64,000 nt of DNA from Lacibacter cauensis (GTDB lineage Bacteria > Bacteroidota > Bacteroidia > Chitinophagales > Chitinophagaceae), in the NCBI RefSeq assembly GCF_007830055.1, contig NZ_VLLE01000003.1, positions 62,001-126,000 on the forward strand, read 5' to 3'. A program made the translations under genes and the position numbers. The notes below the pieces were generated by a model. It did not search any database and was not told the DNA's origin. It saw only the letters and a program-made list of their open reading frames with translations. Of the stretch, positions 51,800 through 62,480 are shown one piece after another (position 1 is the stretch's first letter; each line of letters opens with the position of its first letter).

Positions 51800-52420
51800 A
51801 TGATGAGAATACTAGTTGTAACAGGTTTAGCCGTTTCCCTTTTACTGTCGTGCAAAGAGCCATACAGTAAAACAAAAGAAGAAGCTAAACCTGTTATTCT
51901 TTTACAGCCCCTTGCATTTACTGATACAGCTACACTTTCCTTTCTAAAAGATTCAATCGAAAAGTTTTATCCTGTTAGCATTGTAATCGCTGAACCAAAA
52001 CAATTTCCGGCAAATACATATTACAAACCCCGCAACCGTTACCGTGCCGATTCAACAATCAAATGGCTTAAAGAAATAAAGCCCGATTCTGCTATAACAA
52101 TTGTCGGACTAACGAAAGAAGATATATCAACAAGCAAAAGCGGATATGTTGATTTTGGTGTGATGGGACTTGGTTATAAACCCGGCAATGCCTGTGTTGT
52201 TTCAACCTGGCGTTTAAAGAAAACAGCAAAGAGTGCACAACAAATACGAGAGCGGTTATTTAAAGTAGTAGTGCACGAAATGGGCCATAATTTTTGGCTC
52301 GACCATTGTGCCGATCAACAATGCACGATGGTAGATGCGGAGGCAAAAATGAAACTGGATGAGATAACCGGATTATGCAACAGCTGTAAACAGAAATTAA
52401 AAATTAAACGCCCCGCATAA
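51800..52420 (+). CDS. Archaemetzincin-like lipoprotein metalloprotease
   Basis: The lipobox LLLSC follows a signal peptide (MMRILVVTGLAVSLLLSC). The zinc motif HEMGHNFWLDHC (HExxHxxxxxH) and a downstream CxxC (CNSCKQ) fit the archaemetzincin/M54 family. A membrane-anchored metalloprotease is expected. It overlaps a terminator at its 3' end and follows the LIC11966-like gene by 15 bp, suggesting a three-gene operon. Confidence 0.88.
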   Translation: MMRILVVTGLAVSLLLSCKEPYSKTKEEAKPVILLQPLAFTDTATLSFLKDSIEKFYPVSIVIAEPKQFPANTYYKPRNRYRADSTIKWLKEIKPDSAITIVGLTKEDISTSKSGYVDFGVMGLGYKPGNACVVSTWRLKKTAKSAQQIRERLFKVVVHEMGHNFWLDHCADQQCTMVDAEAKMKLDEITGLCNSCKQKLKIKRPA

Positions 52421-52430
52421 ACCGGGGCGT
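52408..52430 (-). terminator. Terminator at the convergence of two genes
   Basis: ACGCCCCG pairs with CGGGGCGT; on the minus strand a U-rich stretch (TTTAATTTTTAATTTC) follows, so it mainly ends the giant gene. It also includes the archaemetzincin stop codon. Confidence 0.75.
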
Positions 52431-52451
52431 TGCACTGTTCTTATTCTCCGT

Positions 52452-55400
52452 TTAATTCGGACTGATAATTTTTCCGGTTACAATATGCGTACCCATTCGA
52501 ACCCGGTAGAAGAGGATTGCGTAATTCATATTCTTATACTTCACAGCATTGCCTTTGCCTTTTACTATATCCACTTTCCGTTCGCTGAGCTTCTGTCCGT
52601 TTACAGTAAACATTTCAACAACTGCTGTTCCTTGTTCGGGCGACTCAATGTTTAGTGTAAAGTTGCCATGATGTGGATTGGGATAAACAGATGCACCGAG
52701 CACTCTTACCTCCGGCTCTGTAGCTTTAAGTACAGGAGCTGTAATTGGTGCAGAGCGTCCGTTTACTTCCTGTGTAACAAGCAATGTATAACAGTTGTAC
52801 GATAAGCCTCCTGTTATACTAACGAAGTAAGTTGTATTAGCAGGTAATGCATACCATTTACCCGATGCATTTGTTTGATAAGGCGTTAACGCTGCTGTGT
52901 TATTTCCTGCTGCATACAGATTGTAGGTGAAATTGATTGAAGGATGCGTAACAAATACAACATAATTACCGGCAGTTCCTGTTGTAAACTTAAACCAGTC
53001 TGCTGCATCTGTTGCGAGCGCTATTCGTGCTAATACAGGCATACTGAACGGTATTACCTTTGCCTGGTTTTTACTGTTGTTGCCTTCGTATTCATCGCTT
53101 CCATTATCGGTTATACTTACAACTTTATTTACTGAGCAGCCGTTGGCATCGGTAACTGTAACAGTATAATCACCTGCATACAAACCTTTAATTGTATTTG
53201 CGCCAATAGGTGTTCCGTTTATTGTGTAAGTATAAGGTGCGGTTCCGCCACTGCCTGTTGCAGTAATGGTACCAAGGCTGTTACAACCTGTTGCATTTGT
53301 TTTAGCAGTTGATAGTGAAAGTGCCGATGCCGGTTGGGTAATAGTATATGATTTATTTACCACGCAACCGCTTCCGTTATCTGTTATACGTACACTGTAA
53401 TTACCAGGAGCAAGATTACTGATACTGTTTGTTGTTGCTCCCGTGTTCCATAAATAACCGAAGCTACCACCGGAACCACCGCTTGCATTTACGCTTATAG
53501 AACCATTTGCAGCACCACGACAGGTAACATTGTTTACAATCTCGTTTACAAGTATTTCAGCTCGTGATGTAACAGCTAACGGCAAAGTGAACTTACATCC
53601 GTTTTTATCGGTAACGGTAAGTGTGTAATTACCCGCAGCAAGATTACTGATGTTTGATTGTGTTGAAGTAAACGAACCGTTGAGTCCGCTCCAGCTGTAA
53701 CTGTATGCAGGTGTTCCTCCACTTACTGTTACAGTAATGCTGCCTGTACTTTGATTATAACAGGTGCTTTGTACCGTACCTGAAACGGTTAATGCTGTTG
53801 GTTGTAAAACTGTTTTTGTAACAAAGCCGGTACAACCGTTTGCATCACGTACTGCAATTGTATATGTACCTGCAGTCAAATTAGTAAAGCTGTAAGGTAA
53901 ACTGCCCGGTTCAAAACTGCCACCATTTTTGCTAAAGGTAAATGGCGCAGTACCATTGGCATTTGTAATGGTAATTATTCCATTATTACCATTGAAGCAA
54001 CTCACATTTGTAACAGATGCCGACGGGTTAAAAGGCTCACTTACAGTAAGTGAAATGCTGGCTGTTGCAGTGCATCCGTTTGCATCGGTAACAGTTACTG
54101 TGTATGTTCCAACAGGTACATCGCTGATAGATGGAGTGGTTGCTCCGTTACTCCAAGAGTAGGTGTAATTGGCTGTACCACCGTTGGCCAATACTGTTGC
54201 CTTATTAGAACAAGCTGTTGAGTTATTTGTAATGGATGCAGTTAAAAGAGCAGGTTGTGTTACCTCATATGATGCGGTGTTTGTACAGCCGTTTGCATCG
54301 GTAACTGTTACTGTATAGGTTCCAGCGGCAAGGTTGCTGATTGCATCGCCGGTAGATCCATTACTCCAGCTATAGCTATATGGTTCCGTACCGCCTTGGG
54401 CAACAACAGCAGCCGATCCGTTTAATTGACCATAACATAAATTATTCGAGCCGCTTGCGGTTGCGGTTAACGTTGCAGGCTCTGTAATGGTAACCTCAAT
54501 TACACCTGGTCCATTTGCTTCAGGGTCCGTAATGTAAACGTTAGATCCATTACCATCCGTTATTGACAGACGGTAAGTGCCCGCTGCAAGACCAGTTGGA
54601 TCTTCGGCATTCGAAATAAATGTTGCATCGCCAACTTTTGTCCATGTATAAGTAAACGGAGTTTTGCCGTACGATGTGGTAATGTTTATTGAGCCATTAG
54701 CTGTGCCATTACATGTTACATTGGTTGAACTGTTTAATGTAATTAAGGTTGGATAACCGTCACATGAATTTGGTACTGGTTGGAATCCGGTTGCTACGTC
54801 AGTATCAGTTCCGTTAGTAAGCCATGGAACAATATTAACAGTAGCTAATGTAAGCTTCTTAATAAAATCCTGTGCAGCTGCAGAACCGTACCAGTTGCAG
54901 GATGCGTTAATTACATTGGCAGCAGGAATTGTTCCGTTGTTTATTGAAATCGAGTCGCTGGTGAAACTGTTATTATTAACATTTACAGTTACACCCGGAT
55001 AAATATTGCCATAACCAATATAAGTATCTCTGCCATTTGTAGCATCATAAACTGCAAACGAATTTTTAAAGCCATTGATTTTATTGTTGAGAATATTAAC
55101 AACGGAACCGCTTTGGAGGAAAGAATTACTTCCGTTATCAGGATGTAAAGTAATAGCCGGGCTTACAGGCAAATCAATTCCTGCTGTTTTTGGTTGCTGA
55201 TTGAAGCCTGTTAAATTGATTTCATTTTTCTCAATAATAGCATTTAACAGGTTACCACGAACCATAATGGGACGTATGAGATGTGCAGGTACTGTACTTA
55301 AATCTCCTGCATAGGTGATTTTATTATTTCTAATTGTTAGTGACGGGTTTAAAACACTGTTCATAAAAATTAAATTCATGCTGCCCAGCAGAGTAGTTGT

Positions 55401-58400
55401 ACCTGCAATAGCTGTACCCGAAATGGTATTGCCTTCAACCTTAAACGATGATGTAGCACCAACCGCATTGCCGCCCTGTCGGGTATACTGCACAAAAGGT
55501 ACAATACCGGTACTTCCATCGAGTGTATTATTTGTAAACAAAACATCAGAAGATTCGGCAAAACTGTTATTTCCAACAAATGCAGAGCCTGTGTTGGAGA
55601 AGGTATTCTTATTAATATTTGTATAACCCAAGCTGTTTGTGTTTAACGCTGTTGCTGCCTTATCAAAAACGTTATTCGTTATAGTTAAGTAGGCTACAAC
55701 ACCTGCATTGCCTATTACTATACTGTTTTGTGTACGCTCGGTAGTGCCTGTTACTACAAATGAGTTATTATAAATATTCACACCGCCAAACTTGTTTATT
55801 CTCACTGAATTTCCTAAGGAAGCATCTTCTTTTTCAAATCTGTTTTCATTTATAATCAAATTCCAGTTAACAAGCGAAGAAATACTGGCACCGGTGCCAG
55901 CACCATTTAAAACGAATGCCGGAAATATGCTGTTTAATCTTAACCGGTTTCTGCTCAACGTAATATTTCCAAAAGATGTATTAACTAAGCTAACAGCATT
56001 ACCTGTTGGAGTAAAGGTTAAGCCTGTAATACTTATACCGTCGGCGCCAATTATCCACGTTGAATTGTCGATGATGGATTCTGTGTTACGTACAGGATTA
56101 ATCAGCAAAGGATCAGATGAGCTGTTGGGTGATGTATTGTAATTTGTTCCAATGATTTGAACCTGTTTACTGATTGTTGTGTTTTGCGCCGAATAAGTTC
56201 CTGCATCTACATAAATGGTAGCTCCCGGTGATGCTTTTGTAAGCGCTGCATCAATGGTTGCTAATGGTGATGTGGGGGTGGTTCCTTCATTCGCATCATT
56301 ACCAACTACAGTTGTAAAAAGATCACCCGTGGTACTGTTGTCATTTACAAAATAAACATTGCTGCTTGCTCCGCATGTTTCATTATGCTGAAATCCGGGT
56401 TGGGTACTTGCATCGGTTCCATCAATAAACCAAGGATAGTAATTAACTCCCGCATTTACTTTGGTGATTACAGATGCTGCATTAGTAACGCCATACCAGT
56501 TACAGTTGGCTGTAACATTTGCACCACCAGTTCTGTTAATAGCTAACGCACCTGCGCCTGTAAATGCATTTTGTGTAATACTGGCTGATGTGGATGCAGA
56601 GATTTGTATACCACTGGAAATGTATTTATTGAATAAGTTGTTGGTTACAGTAATTCGATTAACAAAGGCAAACATACCAGCTGAGAAGCCTGGATTATTA
56701 ACAGTTAGTGTGTTGTTGTTTACTGTACCTGTAATATTAGCACCTTCAAAATTTAAAGCAATATATTCTGCATCAAATTGATTGCCTTCTGCAGCAAACG
56801 TTTTTGCTGATGGGTTTGTAGCAGCGTCTACTCTTACAAACAGACCCTGGTTACCCCCTTGCAGTTTGCAATTTCTAACACTGCCACCACTCTGAATAAT
56901 GATGGGCGATACACCTGAAGCAAGGTTACCCGTTACCGAAAGATCCTTGATGTTTACATCGCCGATATTTTGTGCTGTCTGTATTACAGCTTGTTCAGTA
57001 AACGGACCGGGAGGCGCAACTGTTGTAGCGGGCTTTAAAATGGAAGTGAGGTTTTGGCCTGCACCTATAATGGTAATTCCTTTTGTAATGGTTACCTGTT
57101 CTGTATATGTTCCCGCATCTACATAAATAAGATCATTTGCAGCAGCTGCGTTTACTGCATATTGTATAGTAGCAAATGGTGCTGATTGTGTTCCTGCATT
57201 TGCGTTACTACCAATAGCAGTTGTAAATACATCCCCATTTAAACTGTTATTATTTACATACCATGTGTTACCCGGAGGACAGGAAACGGCAGGTTGAAAA
57301 CCAATATTGCTGCTTGCATCTGTTCCGTCAGTTAGAAAAGGAGTATAGATAAAGTTTCCATTTATTTTCGATGCTACAGTTCCAGCATCAGCAGAGCCAA
57401 ACCAGTTACAAGTAGCTGTGGGCGTATTTCCTCCATTACCATTTCTGTTAATAGCAAACGAGCCGGTACCGGTAAAACTATTGGATGTGTAAGTGCCATT
57501 GTAACTTGATACAAGCATTCCGTCGCCAAAATAATTATTGATAATGTTGTTTTGAACAGTGAGTTGCGGCAGCGGACCAAAATCAAGTCCGGCAAAAATT
57601 CCTGAATACATGCCGGAAGGTTTTGTGATGTTGTTGTTCCTGATAATAGTTGTTAATCCGCTTCCCTGACAATTAATACCAATACCTGTTGGTTGAATCG
57701 TGTTGTTTTCAATGAGTGCTGTTTTTGTAGCAGATTCTATTCTGAAAAAGATTCCTTGGTTGCCATTTAAAAGTGTACAGTTCTTTACGCTGCCTCCACT
57801 TTGTATAATAATGTTTTGTGAAGTATTGTTACTGTTTATTGAAAGACCGGAAATGTGCACATCGCCAATATTCTGGGTCGTTTCAAATAATCCTATTTCG
57901 CTAAAGGGTCCCGGAGCCGGTACTAATGAAGAAGATGGTGGCGTAAAAAAGGTAAGCGTTTGGCCTGCGCCAATAATAGTTACGGCTTTATCAATAATTA
58001 CCTGTTCAGAGAAGGTTCCCGCATCTACATAAATAACAGCACCAGGGGTTGCTTGCGATACTGCATATTGTAAACTTGCATAAGGTGCTGCAGCAGTTCC
58101 TGCATTAGCATTATTACCAATGGCGGTTGCAAACACATCGCCTGCGGTGTTGTTATCGTTTACATATAGTTTGGTTTTTATATTCTGTATGCCTCCTGAG
58201 TTATCATATTTAAATACTTCAAAGCCATTTACGCCATCATTAGCTGCAAAATAAACGGGGTTACCGGGGGTTAATAAATTGGGCAAGGAAGAACCGGTTG
58301 GATTAATATCTGCAACTAATTTGGTGTTCGCAGCAGTGCCATCTGTGATCCATAATTCGTTACCCGTTATACCATTTGTTGCCTGAAACATAATAGTTCC

Positions 58401-59549
58401 ATTGGATTCAACTAAGAAAGAGGGAGAGCTGCTGCCGGACCCCGGTAAAATATCTTCCACCATTGTAGCAACAGTGCCGTTGTATTTCCACAGTTCAACT
58501 CCATTTGTTCCATTATTTGCAGAAAAATAAAGGGTGTTATTCAGAGCAGTAAAATTAATCGGGTTGGAACCGGCTGCACCGGGATTAATATCAGCAACCA
58601 TATTTGTTCCGGCTGTTGTTCCATCGGTTACCCATAATTCATTACCATTACCATCTAAACCTGCGAAGAACAGATTGGTACCAATAGCCAAATAGCGGGG
58701 ATAATTATTACCACCCGGAGTTGTACGTATTGTTTTTACCTGTGCTGTACCCGCTGCCGTTCCATCACTCTTCCAAAGGATATTACCTACTCCCGGTGAA
58801 ACAGTCATAACATAAATATTATTTCCGGCCACCATTAAAAAGCTTGCAACAGCATTTGCTGTAGTAAAGTTATAGACCATGTATGTTCCTGCATTGGTAC
58901 CATCACTTCTCCATAACTGGTCTGCACCGGTGCCCCCCTGGTCGTATACAATAAAATAAAGAATGCCGTTCATCGGTGTAAGAAAAACAACTTGGGGTAA
59001 GCCGGCAAAAGCGCTGAAATCATAAACCAGTGAAGTGCCCGCTGCTGATCCGTCAGTTCGTTTTAAGTATGCACGATTAATGTTTCCTGCATCTTTATCA
59101 ATTACACTGTAGTATGTATAAGAACCCATTGAATTTATTTCCACAACAGGAACTTTGTTGTCAATAGGTTGAAATCGTTCAATGGCAACTGTGCCCGCCT
59201 GCGTGCCATCACTTGCCCATATTTCGCCATAACCGGCAATGTTATCGCCTGCAAAAACAATTTTATTTCCCAGCGCTGTAAGCTTATCTGCTTTTGTACT
59301 TATATAACCGGGATAGCTGAGATTTAATTTAATCGTGCCGGCACTTGTTCCGTCGGTGCGGTACAAACTTCTGTCTGTAGCTGCTCCTCCATCGTTTTCG
59401 TTAAAAAACGTATAGTTACTTGTTTTAACTATTTGCTGTATAGTTCCGCCTGTAGAACTTGGGGATACATCTTTTAGTAAAAGCGGGTTTTGGGGAAATG
59501 CAGCTATGTACGTACATAACAATACACAGCACAGTGCAACTTGTCTCAT
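52452..59549 (-). CDS. Giant T9SS-exported surface protein with beta-helix, SprB and sorting domains
   Basis: 2,365 residues from ATG 59549 (signal MRQVALCCVLLCTYIAAFPQ). N-terminal about 430 residues: repeats of the ELWxSDGTxAGT type (about eight). Then three parallel beta-helix blocks, each opening with a YVNDN(N/S)..GDVF..AGT..A.YVDAGT(F/Y)..Q.IIGAG pattern and each closing with a CNW(F/Y)G..DGTD..GFQ segment. Seven SprB-type repeats follow (GTYTVTVTDANGC), then a PPC-like domain, and a C-terminal T9SS type A sorting domain (SVYPNPHHGNFTLNI..). It should be displayed on the cell surface, perhaps in adhesion or gliding. Confidence 0.92.
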   Translation of the reverse strand: MRQVALCCVLLCTYIAAFPQNPLLLKDVSPSSTGGTIQQIVKTSNYTFFNENDGGAATDRSLYRTDGTSAGTIKLNLSYPGYISTKADKLTALGNKIVFAGDNIAGYGEIWASDGTQAGTVAIERFQPIDNKVPVVEINSMGSYTYYSVIDKDAGNINRAYLKRTDGSAAGTSLVYDFSAFAGLPQVVFLTPMNGILYFIVYDQGGTGADQLWRSDGTNAGTYMVYNFTTANAVASFLMVAGNNIYVMTVSPGVGNILWKSDGTAAGTAQVKTIRTTPGGNNYPRYLAIGTNLFFAGLDGNGNELWVTDGTTAGTNMVADINPGAAGSNPINFTALNNTLYFSANNGTNGVELWKYNGTVATMVEDILPGSGSSSPSFLVESNGTIMFQATNGITGNELWITDGTAANTKLVADINPTGSSLPNLLTPGNPVYFAANDGVNGFEVFKYDNSGGIQNIKTKLYVNDNNTAGDVFATAIGNNANAGTAAAPYASLQYAVSQATPGAVIYVDAGTFSEQVIIDKAVTIIGAGQTLTFFTPPSSSLVPAPGPFSEIGLFETTQNIGDVHISGLSINSNNTSQNIIIQSGGSVKNCTLLNGNQGIFFRIESATKTALIENNTIQPTGIGINCQGSGLTTIIRNNNITKPSGMYSGIFAGLDFGPLPQLTVQNNIINNYFGDGMLVSSYNGTYTSNSFTGTGSFAINRNGNGGNTPTATCNWFGSADAGTVASKINGNFIYTPFLTDGTDASSNIGFQPAVSCPPGNTWYVNNNSLNGDVFTTAIGSNANAGTQSAPFATIQYAVNAAAANDLIYVDAGTYTEQVTITKGITIIGAGQNLTSILKPATTVAPPGPFTEQAVIQTAQNIGDVNIKDLSVTGNLASGVSPIIIQSGGSVRNCKLQGGNQGLFVRVDAATNPSAKTFAAEGNQFDAEYIALNFEGANITGTVNNNTLTVNNPGFSAGMFAFVNRITVTNNLFNKYISSGIQISASTSASITQNAFTGAGALAINRTGGANVTANCNWYGVTNAASVITKVNAGVNYYPWFIDGTDASTQPGFQHNETCGASSNVYFVNDNSTTGDLFTTVVGNDANEGTTPTSPLATIDAALTKASPGATIYVDAGTYSAQNTTISKQVQIIGTNYNTSPNSSSDPLLINPVRNTESIIDNSTWIIGADGISITGLTFTPTGNAVSLVNTSFGNITLSRNRLRLNSIFPAFVLNGAGTGASISSLVNWNLIINENRFEKEDASLGNSVRINKFGGVNIYNNSFVVTGTTERTQNSIVIGNAGVVAYLTITNNVFDKAATALNTNSLGYTNINKNTFSNTGSAFVGNNSFAESSDVLFTNNTLDGSTGIVPFVQYTRQGGNAVGATSSFKVEGNTISGTAIAGTTTLLGSMNLIFMNSVLNPSLTIRNNKITYAGDLSTVPAHLIRPIMVRGNLLNAIIEKNEINLTGFNQQPKTAGIDLPVSPAITLHPDNGSNSFLQSGSVVNILNNKINGFKNSFAVYDATNGRDTYIGYGNIYPGVTVNVNNNSFTSDSISINNGTIPAANVINASCNWYGSAAAQDFIKKLTLATVNIVPWLTNGTDTDVATGFQPVPNSCDGYPTLITLNSSTNVTCNGTANGSINITTSYGKTPFTYTWTKVGDATFISNAEDPTGLAAGTYRLSITDGNGSNVYITDPEANGPGVIEVTITEPATLTATASGSNNLCYGQLNGSAAVVAQGGTEPYSYSWSNGSTGDAISNLAAGTYTVTVTDANGCTNTASYEVTQPALLTASITNNSTACSNKATVLANGGTANYTYSWSNGATTPSISDVPVGTYTVTVTDANGCTATASISLTVSEPFNPSASVTNVSCFNGNNGIITITNANGTAPFTFSKNGGSFEPGSLPYSFTNLTAGTYTIAVRDANGCTGFVTKTVLQPTALTVSGTVQSTCYNQSTGSITVTVSGGTPAYSYSWSGLNGSFTSTQSNISNLAAGNYTLTVTDKNGCKFTLPLAVTSRAEILVNEIVNNVTCRGAANGSISVNASGGSGGSFGYLWNTGATTNSISNLAPGNYSVRITDNGSGCVVNKSYTITQPASALSLSTAKTNATGCNSLGTITATGSGGTAPYTYTINGTPIGANTIKGLYAGDYTVTVTDANGCSVNKVVSITDNGSDEYEGNNSKNQAKVIPFSMPVLARIALATDAADWFKFTTGTAGNYVVFVTHPSINFTYNLYAAGNNTAALTPYQTNASGKWYALPANTTYFVSITGGLSYNCYTLLVTQEVNGRSAPITAPVLKATEPEVRVLGASVYPNPHHGNFTLNIESPEQGTAVVEMFTVNGQKLSERKVDIVKGKGNAVKYKNMNYAILFYRVRMGTHIVTGKIISPN

Positions 59550-59912
59550 AATAAACAGTTGATGGTGATACAATGTGATTTGGTTACAGGGTTTTCTGTA
59601 GCAGTTATGCGGGAGCTCAGAAGGTAAGAAAGCAATTGGTTGTTCAAAGAAGAGTGGACAGCGATGAAAAGGAATAGGTAAAACTATTATTCATGGCTAT
59701 TCCAAGAAATAGTGTTTTAACTGTAATTATCTTATGGGAAAGCTGGACTTCTAAACCAGATAGTTTCGATTAATAAAGTAAGTTCTTTTATTTAGCAATG
59801 TCAATACCAACAAAGGAGTATTTTTTGAGACCAGGCAGAAGTTGTTTTGTTTATTACGTTATCCGCTAAATAAATAAAATAAAAATAAGATGTAAAGTAT
59901 TGTTGTAATCAA
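59550..59912. other. 363-bp intergenic region upstream of the giant gene
   Basis: Probably holds the promoter of the giant gene, but I find no clear TTG/TAnnTTTG pair on the minus strand. No ORF, hairpin or repeat stands out. Confidence 0.35.
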
Positions 59913-60521
59913 TCACTTCCGCAACAGATCAGCAATATTCCTCGCATCCATTTTTGCCATAATATTTTTTCGGTGAGTCTTTACCGTTAGTTCACTAAGA
60001 AACAGCTTTTGCGAAATTTCTTTATTGGAGTAACCGTCTTTCAGCAATTGTAATATCTCCAGCTCTCGGGAACTGAGTTTTAACTTACGGCTGAAGTTAT
60101 CGTTGGCATGATGATTTGTAGATTGGATGTTCGGATCGAAAAAACGTTCCCCTGCTTTTAATTGCTCCAACGCTGCCAGCAGAATATCAGTTCCCGAATT
60201 TTTCAGTACATAGGCATCAATGGGTTGCTTCTCCGGATCGAGTCGTATATCGGCAGGCATATACATACTCAGCAGCATAATTTTCAGCTGGGGATATTTT
60301 TGTTTAATGCGGGGTAATAAATCAAGCCCGTTAATACCCGGCAAATTAATATCGAGGATAAGAATATCTGCTTCATCTTGCAGCAAGGCGCTCATTACAT
60401 CGTTACCCGATTGTACGCTGTTTATAACCACGTATTCCGGGTGTGGTCGCAGGGCATTACTTAATCCTTCCGAAAAAAAAGGATGATCATCAACGATAAG
60501 TAGTCGCATGGTTGGCTTCAT
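59913..60521 (-). CDS. LuxR/NarL-family response regulator
   Basis: A receiver domain (MRLLIVDDHPFF; phospho-acceptor Asp in ILILDINLPG; Lys in YVLKNSG) and a C-terminal LuxR-type HTH (SSRELEILQLLKDGYSNKEISQKLFLSELTVKTH). About 202 residues from ATG 60521, or 198 from 60509. It overlaps the histidine kinase gene by about 30 bp, so the two are translationally coupled. It may control the adjacent giant gene, which is downstream in the same direction (inference). Confidence 0.9.
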   Translation of the reverse strand: MKPTMRLLIVDDHPFFSEGLSNALRPHPEYVVINSVQSGNDVMSALLQDEADILILDINLPGINGLDLLPRIKQKYPQLKIMLLSMYMPADIRLDPEKQPIDAYVLKNSGTDILLAALEQLKAGERFFDPNIQSTNHHANDNFSRKLKLSSRELEILQLLKDGYSNKEISQKLFLSELTVKTHRKNIMAKMDARNIADLLRK

Positions 60522-62370
60522 CTGGTAGTACAGGAAATTCAAGCGTTACCTTACAACCGTACCCTTCTTTAGCATCAATTGTAAGACTTCCCTGTACGAA
60601 AGTAACCAATTGTTGGATTTGAGAAAATCCAAGTCCTTCTTTGATTGATAAATGGTTAAATCCCCTGCCGTTATCTTCCACAAAAAGATAAATCAACTCT
60701 TTTTCAAGTATCAGCTGAATAATTACTTCTGTGGCTTGTGCATGTTTAAGAATGTTTTGAATAAGCTCCTGCAAAATATTGTACACCATTAATTCGTAAC
60801 GGAAACTTACCTTCTGCAGCGAGCCTATCGATTCGAACTGAATGAAAATACGTTGGCTTTCGTTTACGCCTTCTACAATTTGTTTCACTGCACCAACCAA
60901 GCCTTTCTTTTGTAACAAAACGGGTGATAGATTGTGCGAAAACTGCCGCACATCGTTAGCCAGCTCACCAATATCTTCAATTGATTTGGTCAATTGTATT
61001 TCAGGTATTTTTTGTTTCAGCGATTCAAGATTCAATCTTATTGCCGAAAGACGAGCTCCGACAGAATCGTGCAGCAAACTGCTGTAACGCTGCATCTCTT
61101 TTTCCTGGTAGTTGCTGATGTTCTGGAAAATCTGTTCCTGCTGCAGGTTGGTGGTCCGCAACAATTGTTCACTTTGCTCTTTGTATTTTTTAAAGCGAAG
61201 TGTAAGCACAAATGCAAGAATACTTACCTCGGTGGCAAAGCCAATGTTCATCATATTACGGGTAATCAATGTATCGGTGATGTAGCCCGAAACATATTGC
61301 ATAAAAACAAAAAAGGCAAACAGCAGCACAAGACTTGTACAAATGATATAACCTGCGTATGCAATCTTTTTACGCCATGCCGCAATTGCGGTTACCAATA
61401 TAATAATGGCACCGGTGTTTTGGAAAATCTGCATCAGCCAAACAAGCAGGATGCGGATTTTTCCCGTATTAGGTATAACAAACGTGCTGATGACTAAAGC
61501 GCTGAGATAGAAAATAACAAAGCCAACAACCCACTTGTAATGCTTAGGTAAATGCTCTTTTATGTTTAGCAGCGTTATGGCAAAAAGCATGTATAATGGC
61601 GACGCAAGCGAAATAGAAAGCGGCCTCGTAAAATCGGCCGGCAGCGGATGGTTGGGAAACAAGTACATAAAGGAATACCCATAATCGCTGAAAATATAAA
61701 AGAACACCATTAAAACGTAAAGACTGTAATACACGTACAGTTTTTCACGCATCGTATAAAACAGGAAGAACGTAAACAGGAATAAAAATAATCCTAATCC
61801 CGACATTAAACCGGCTAATAAATTCTTACGCCTGTTGTAAGAAGAAAACCCCTCTTCCGTAACAAAGTGAACGGGAACGTTTAATTGTTCATTGCGTTTA
61901 TCGAGCAGTATTAACAAAGAAAGCCTGTTACGGTTTTGTTCGGGTATAGGAAAAACAAAATCGGCGTAGCGTAAGGTTCGGCTTGCAAAAGGTAAATGAT
62001 CGCCGGTTGGGGCAAATGTTTTTACAAGGCTGTCGCCATCAAACACCCAAACATGCAGGTTGTTGAGATGCGGGTTACGCAACATAATGTGTGTAAACGA
62101 AGAAAAATCTTTTACTGCAGCCAGAGGAATATACAACCACAGCATTTCATTTTTATAACTGAGGTTAAACTTGACAGCGGAAACCGGCTGCATGTTGTTC
62201 TTAATAGCAGCAAACCGTTCAAGATCCATTTGTGCCGATGTATCTCCGTAAGCAAGAACGAGCGACGTGTTGATGTCTGCTTTTGATTCGTTATGGAAAA
62301 ACTGTATTTGTGCTGTTGCGCCAAAGCAAAGCAGTAAACAAAAGATCAGGTATCGTAAACGTTTATAAAT
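60490..62370 (-). CDS. 7TM-DISM sensor histidine kinase
   Basis: An N-terminal 7TMR-DISM extracellular sensing domain, seven membrane helices (about residues 190-390), then a coiled region, a HisKA_3-type dimerisation box with His in LLHDSVGARLSA, and an HATPase with LIQNILKHAQ and VEDNGRGFNHL. The annotated ATG 62229 lies inside the DISM domain. The frame stays open upstream and gives IYKRLRYLIFCLLLCFGATAQ, a convincing signal peptide, so I place the start at 62370, where the codon is ATT. This is unusual and unverified. Confidence 0.85.
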   Translation of the reverse strand: MYKRLRYLIFCLLLCFGATAQIQFFHNESKADINTSLVLAYGDTSAQMDLERFAAIKNNMQPVSAVKFNLSYKNEMLWLYIPLAAVKDFSSFTHIMLRNPHLNNLHVWVFDGDSLVKTFAPTGDHLPFASRTLRYADFVFPIPEQNRNRLSLLILLDKRNEQLNVPVHFVTEEGFSSYNRRKNLLAGLMSGLGLFLFLFTFFLFYTMREKLYVYYSLYVLMVFFYIFSDYGYSFMYLFPNHPLPADFTRPLSISLASPLYMLFAITLLNIKEHLPKHYKWVVGFVIFYLSALVISTFVIPNTGKIRILLVWLMQIFQNTGAIIILVTAIAAWRKKIAYAGYIICTSLVLLFAFFVFMQYVSGYITDTLITRNMMNIGFATEVSILAFVLTLRFKKYKEQSEQLLRTTNLQQEQIFQNISNYQEKEMQRYSSLLHDSVGARLSAIRLNLESLKQKIPEIQLTKSIEDIGELANDVRQFSHNLSPVLLQKKGLVGAVKQIVEGVNESQRIFIQFESIGSLQKVSFRYELMVYNILQELIQNILKHAQATEVIIQLILEKELIYLFVEDNGRGFNHLSIKEGLGFSQIQQLVTFVQGSLTIDAKEGYGCKVTLEFPVLPDEANHATTYR

Positions 62371-62480
62371 AGCAGCAAGTTAAAGTAGTGATACAAAGTA
62401 AACGGATATTTACAGAACTGAAATACTCCTTTGTTGGTATTATAGAACAGCGGTTCGCAAACCGTTTTTATTTGTAGTAA

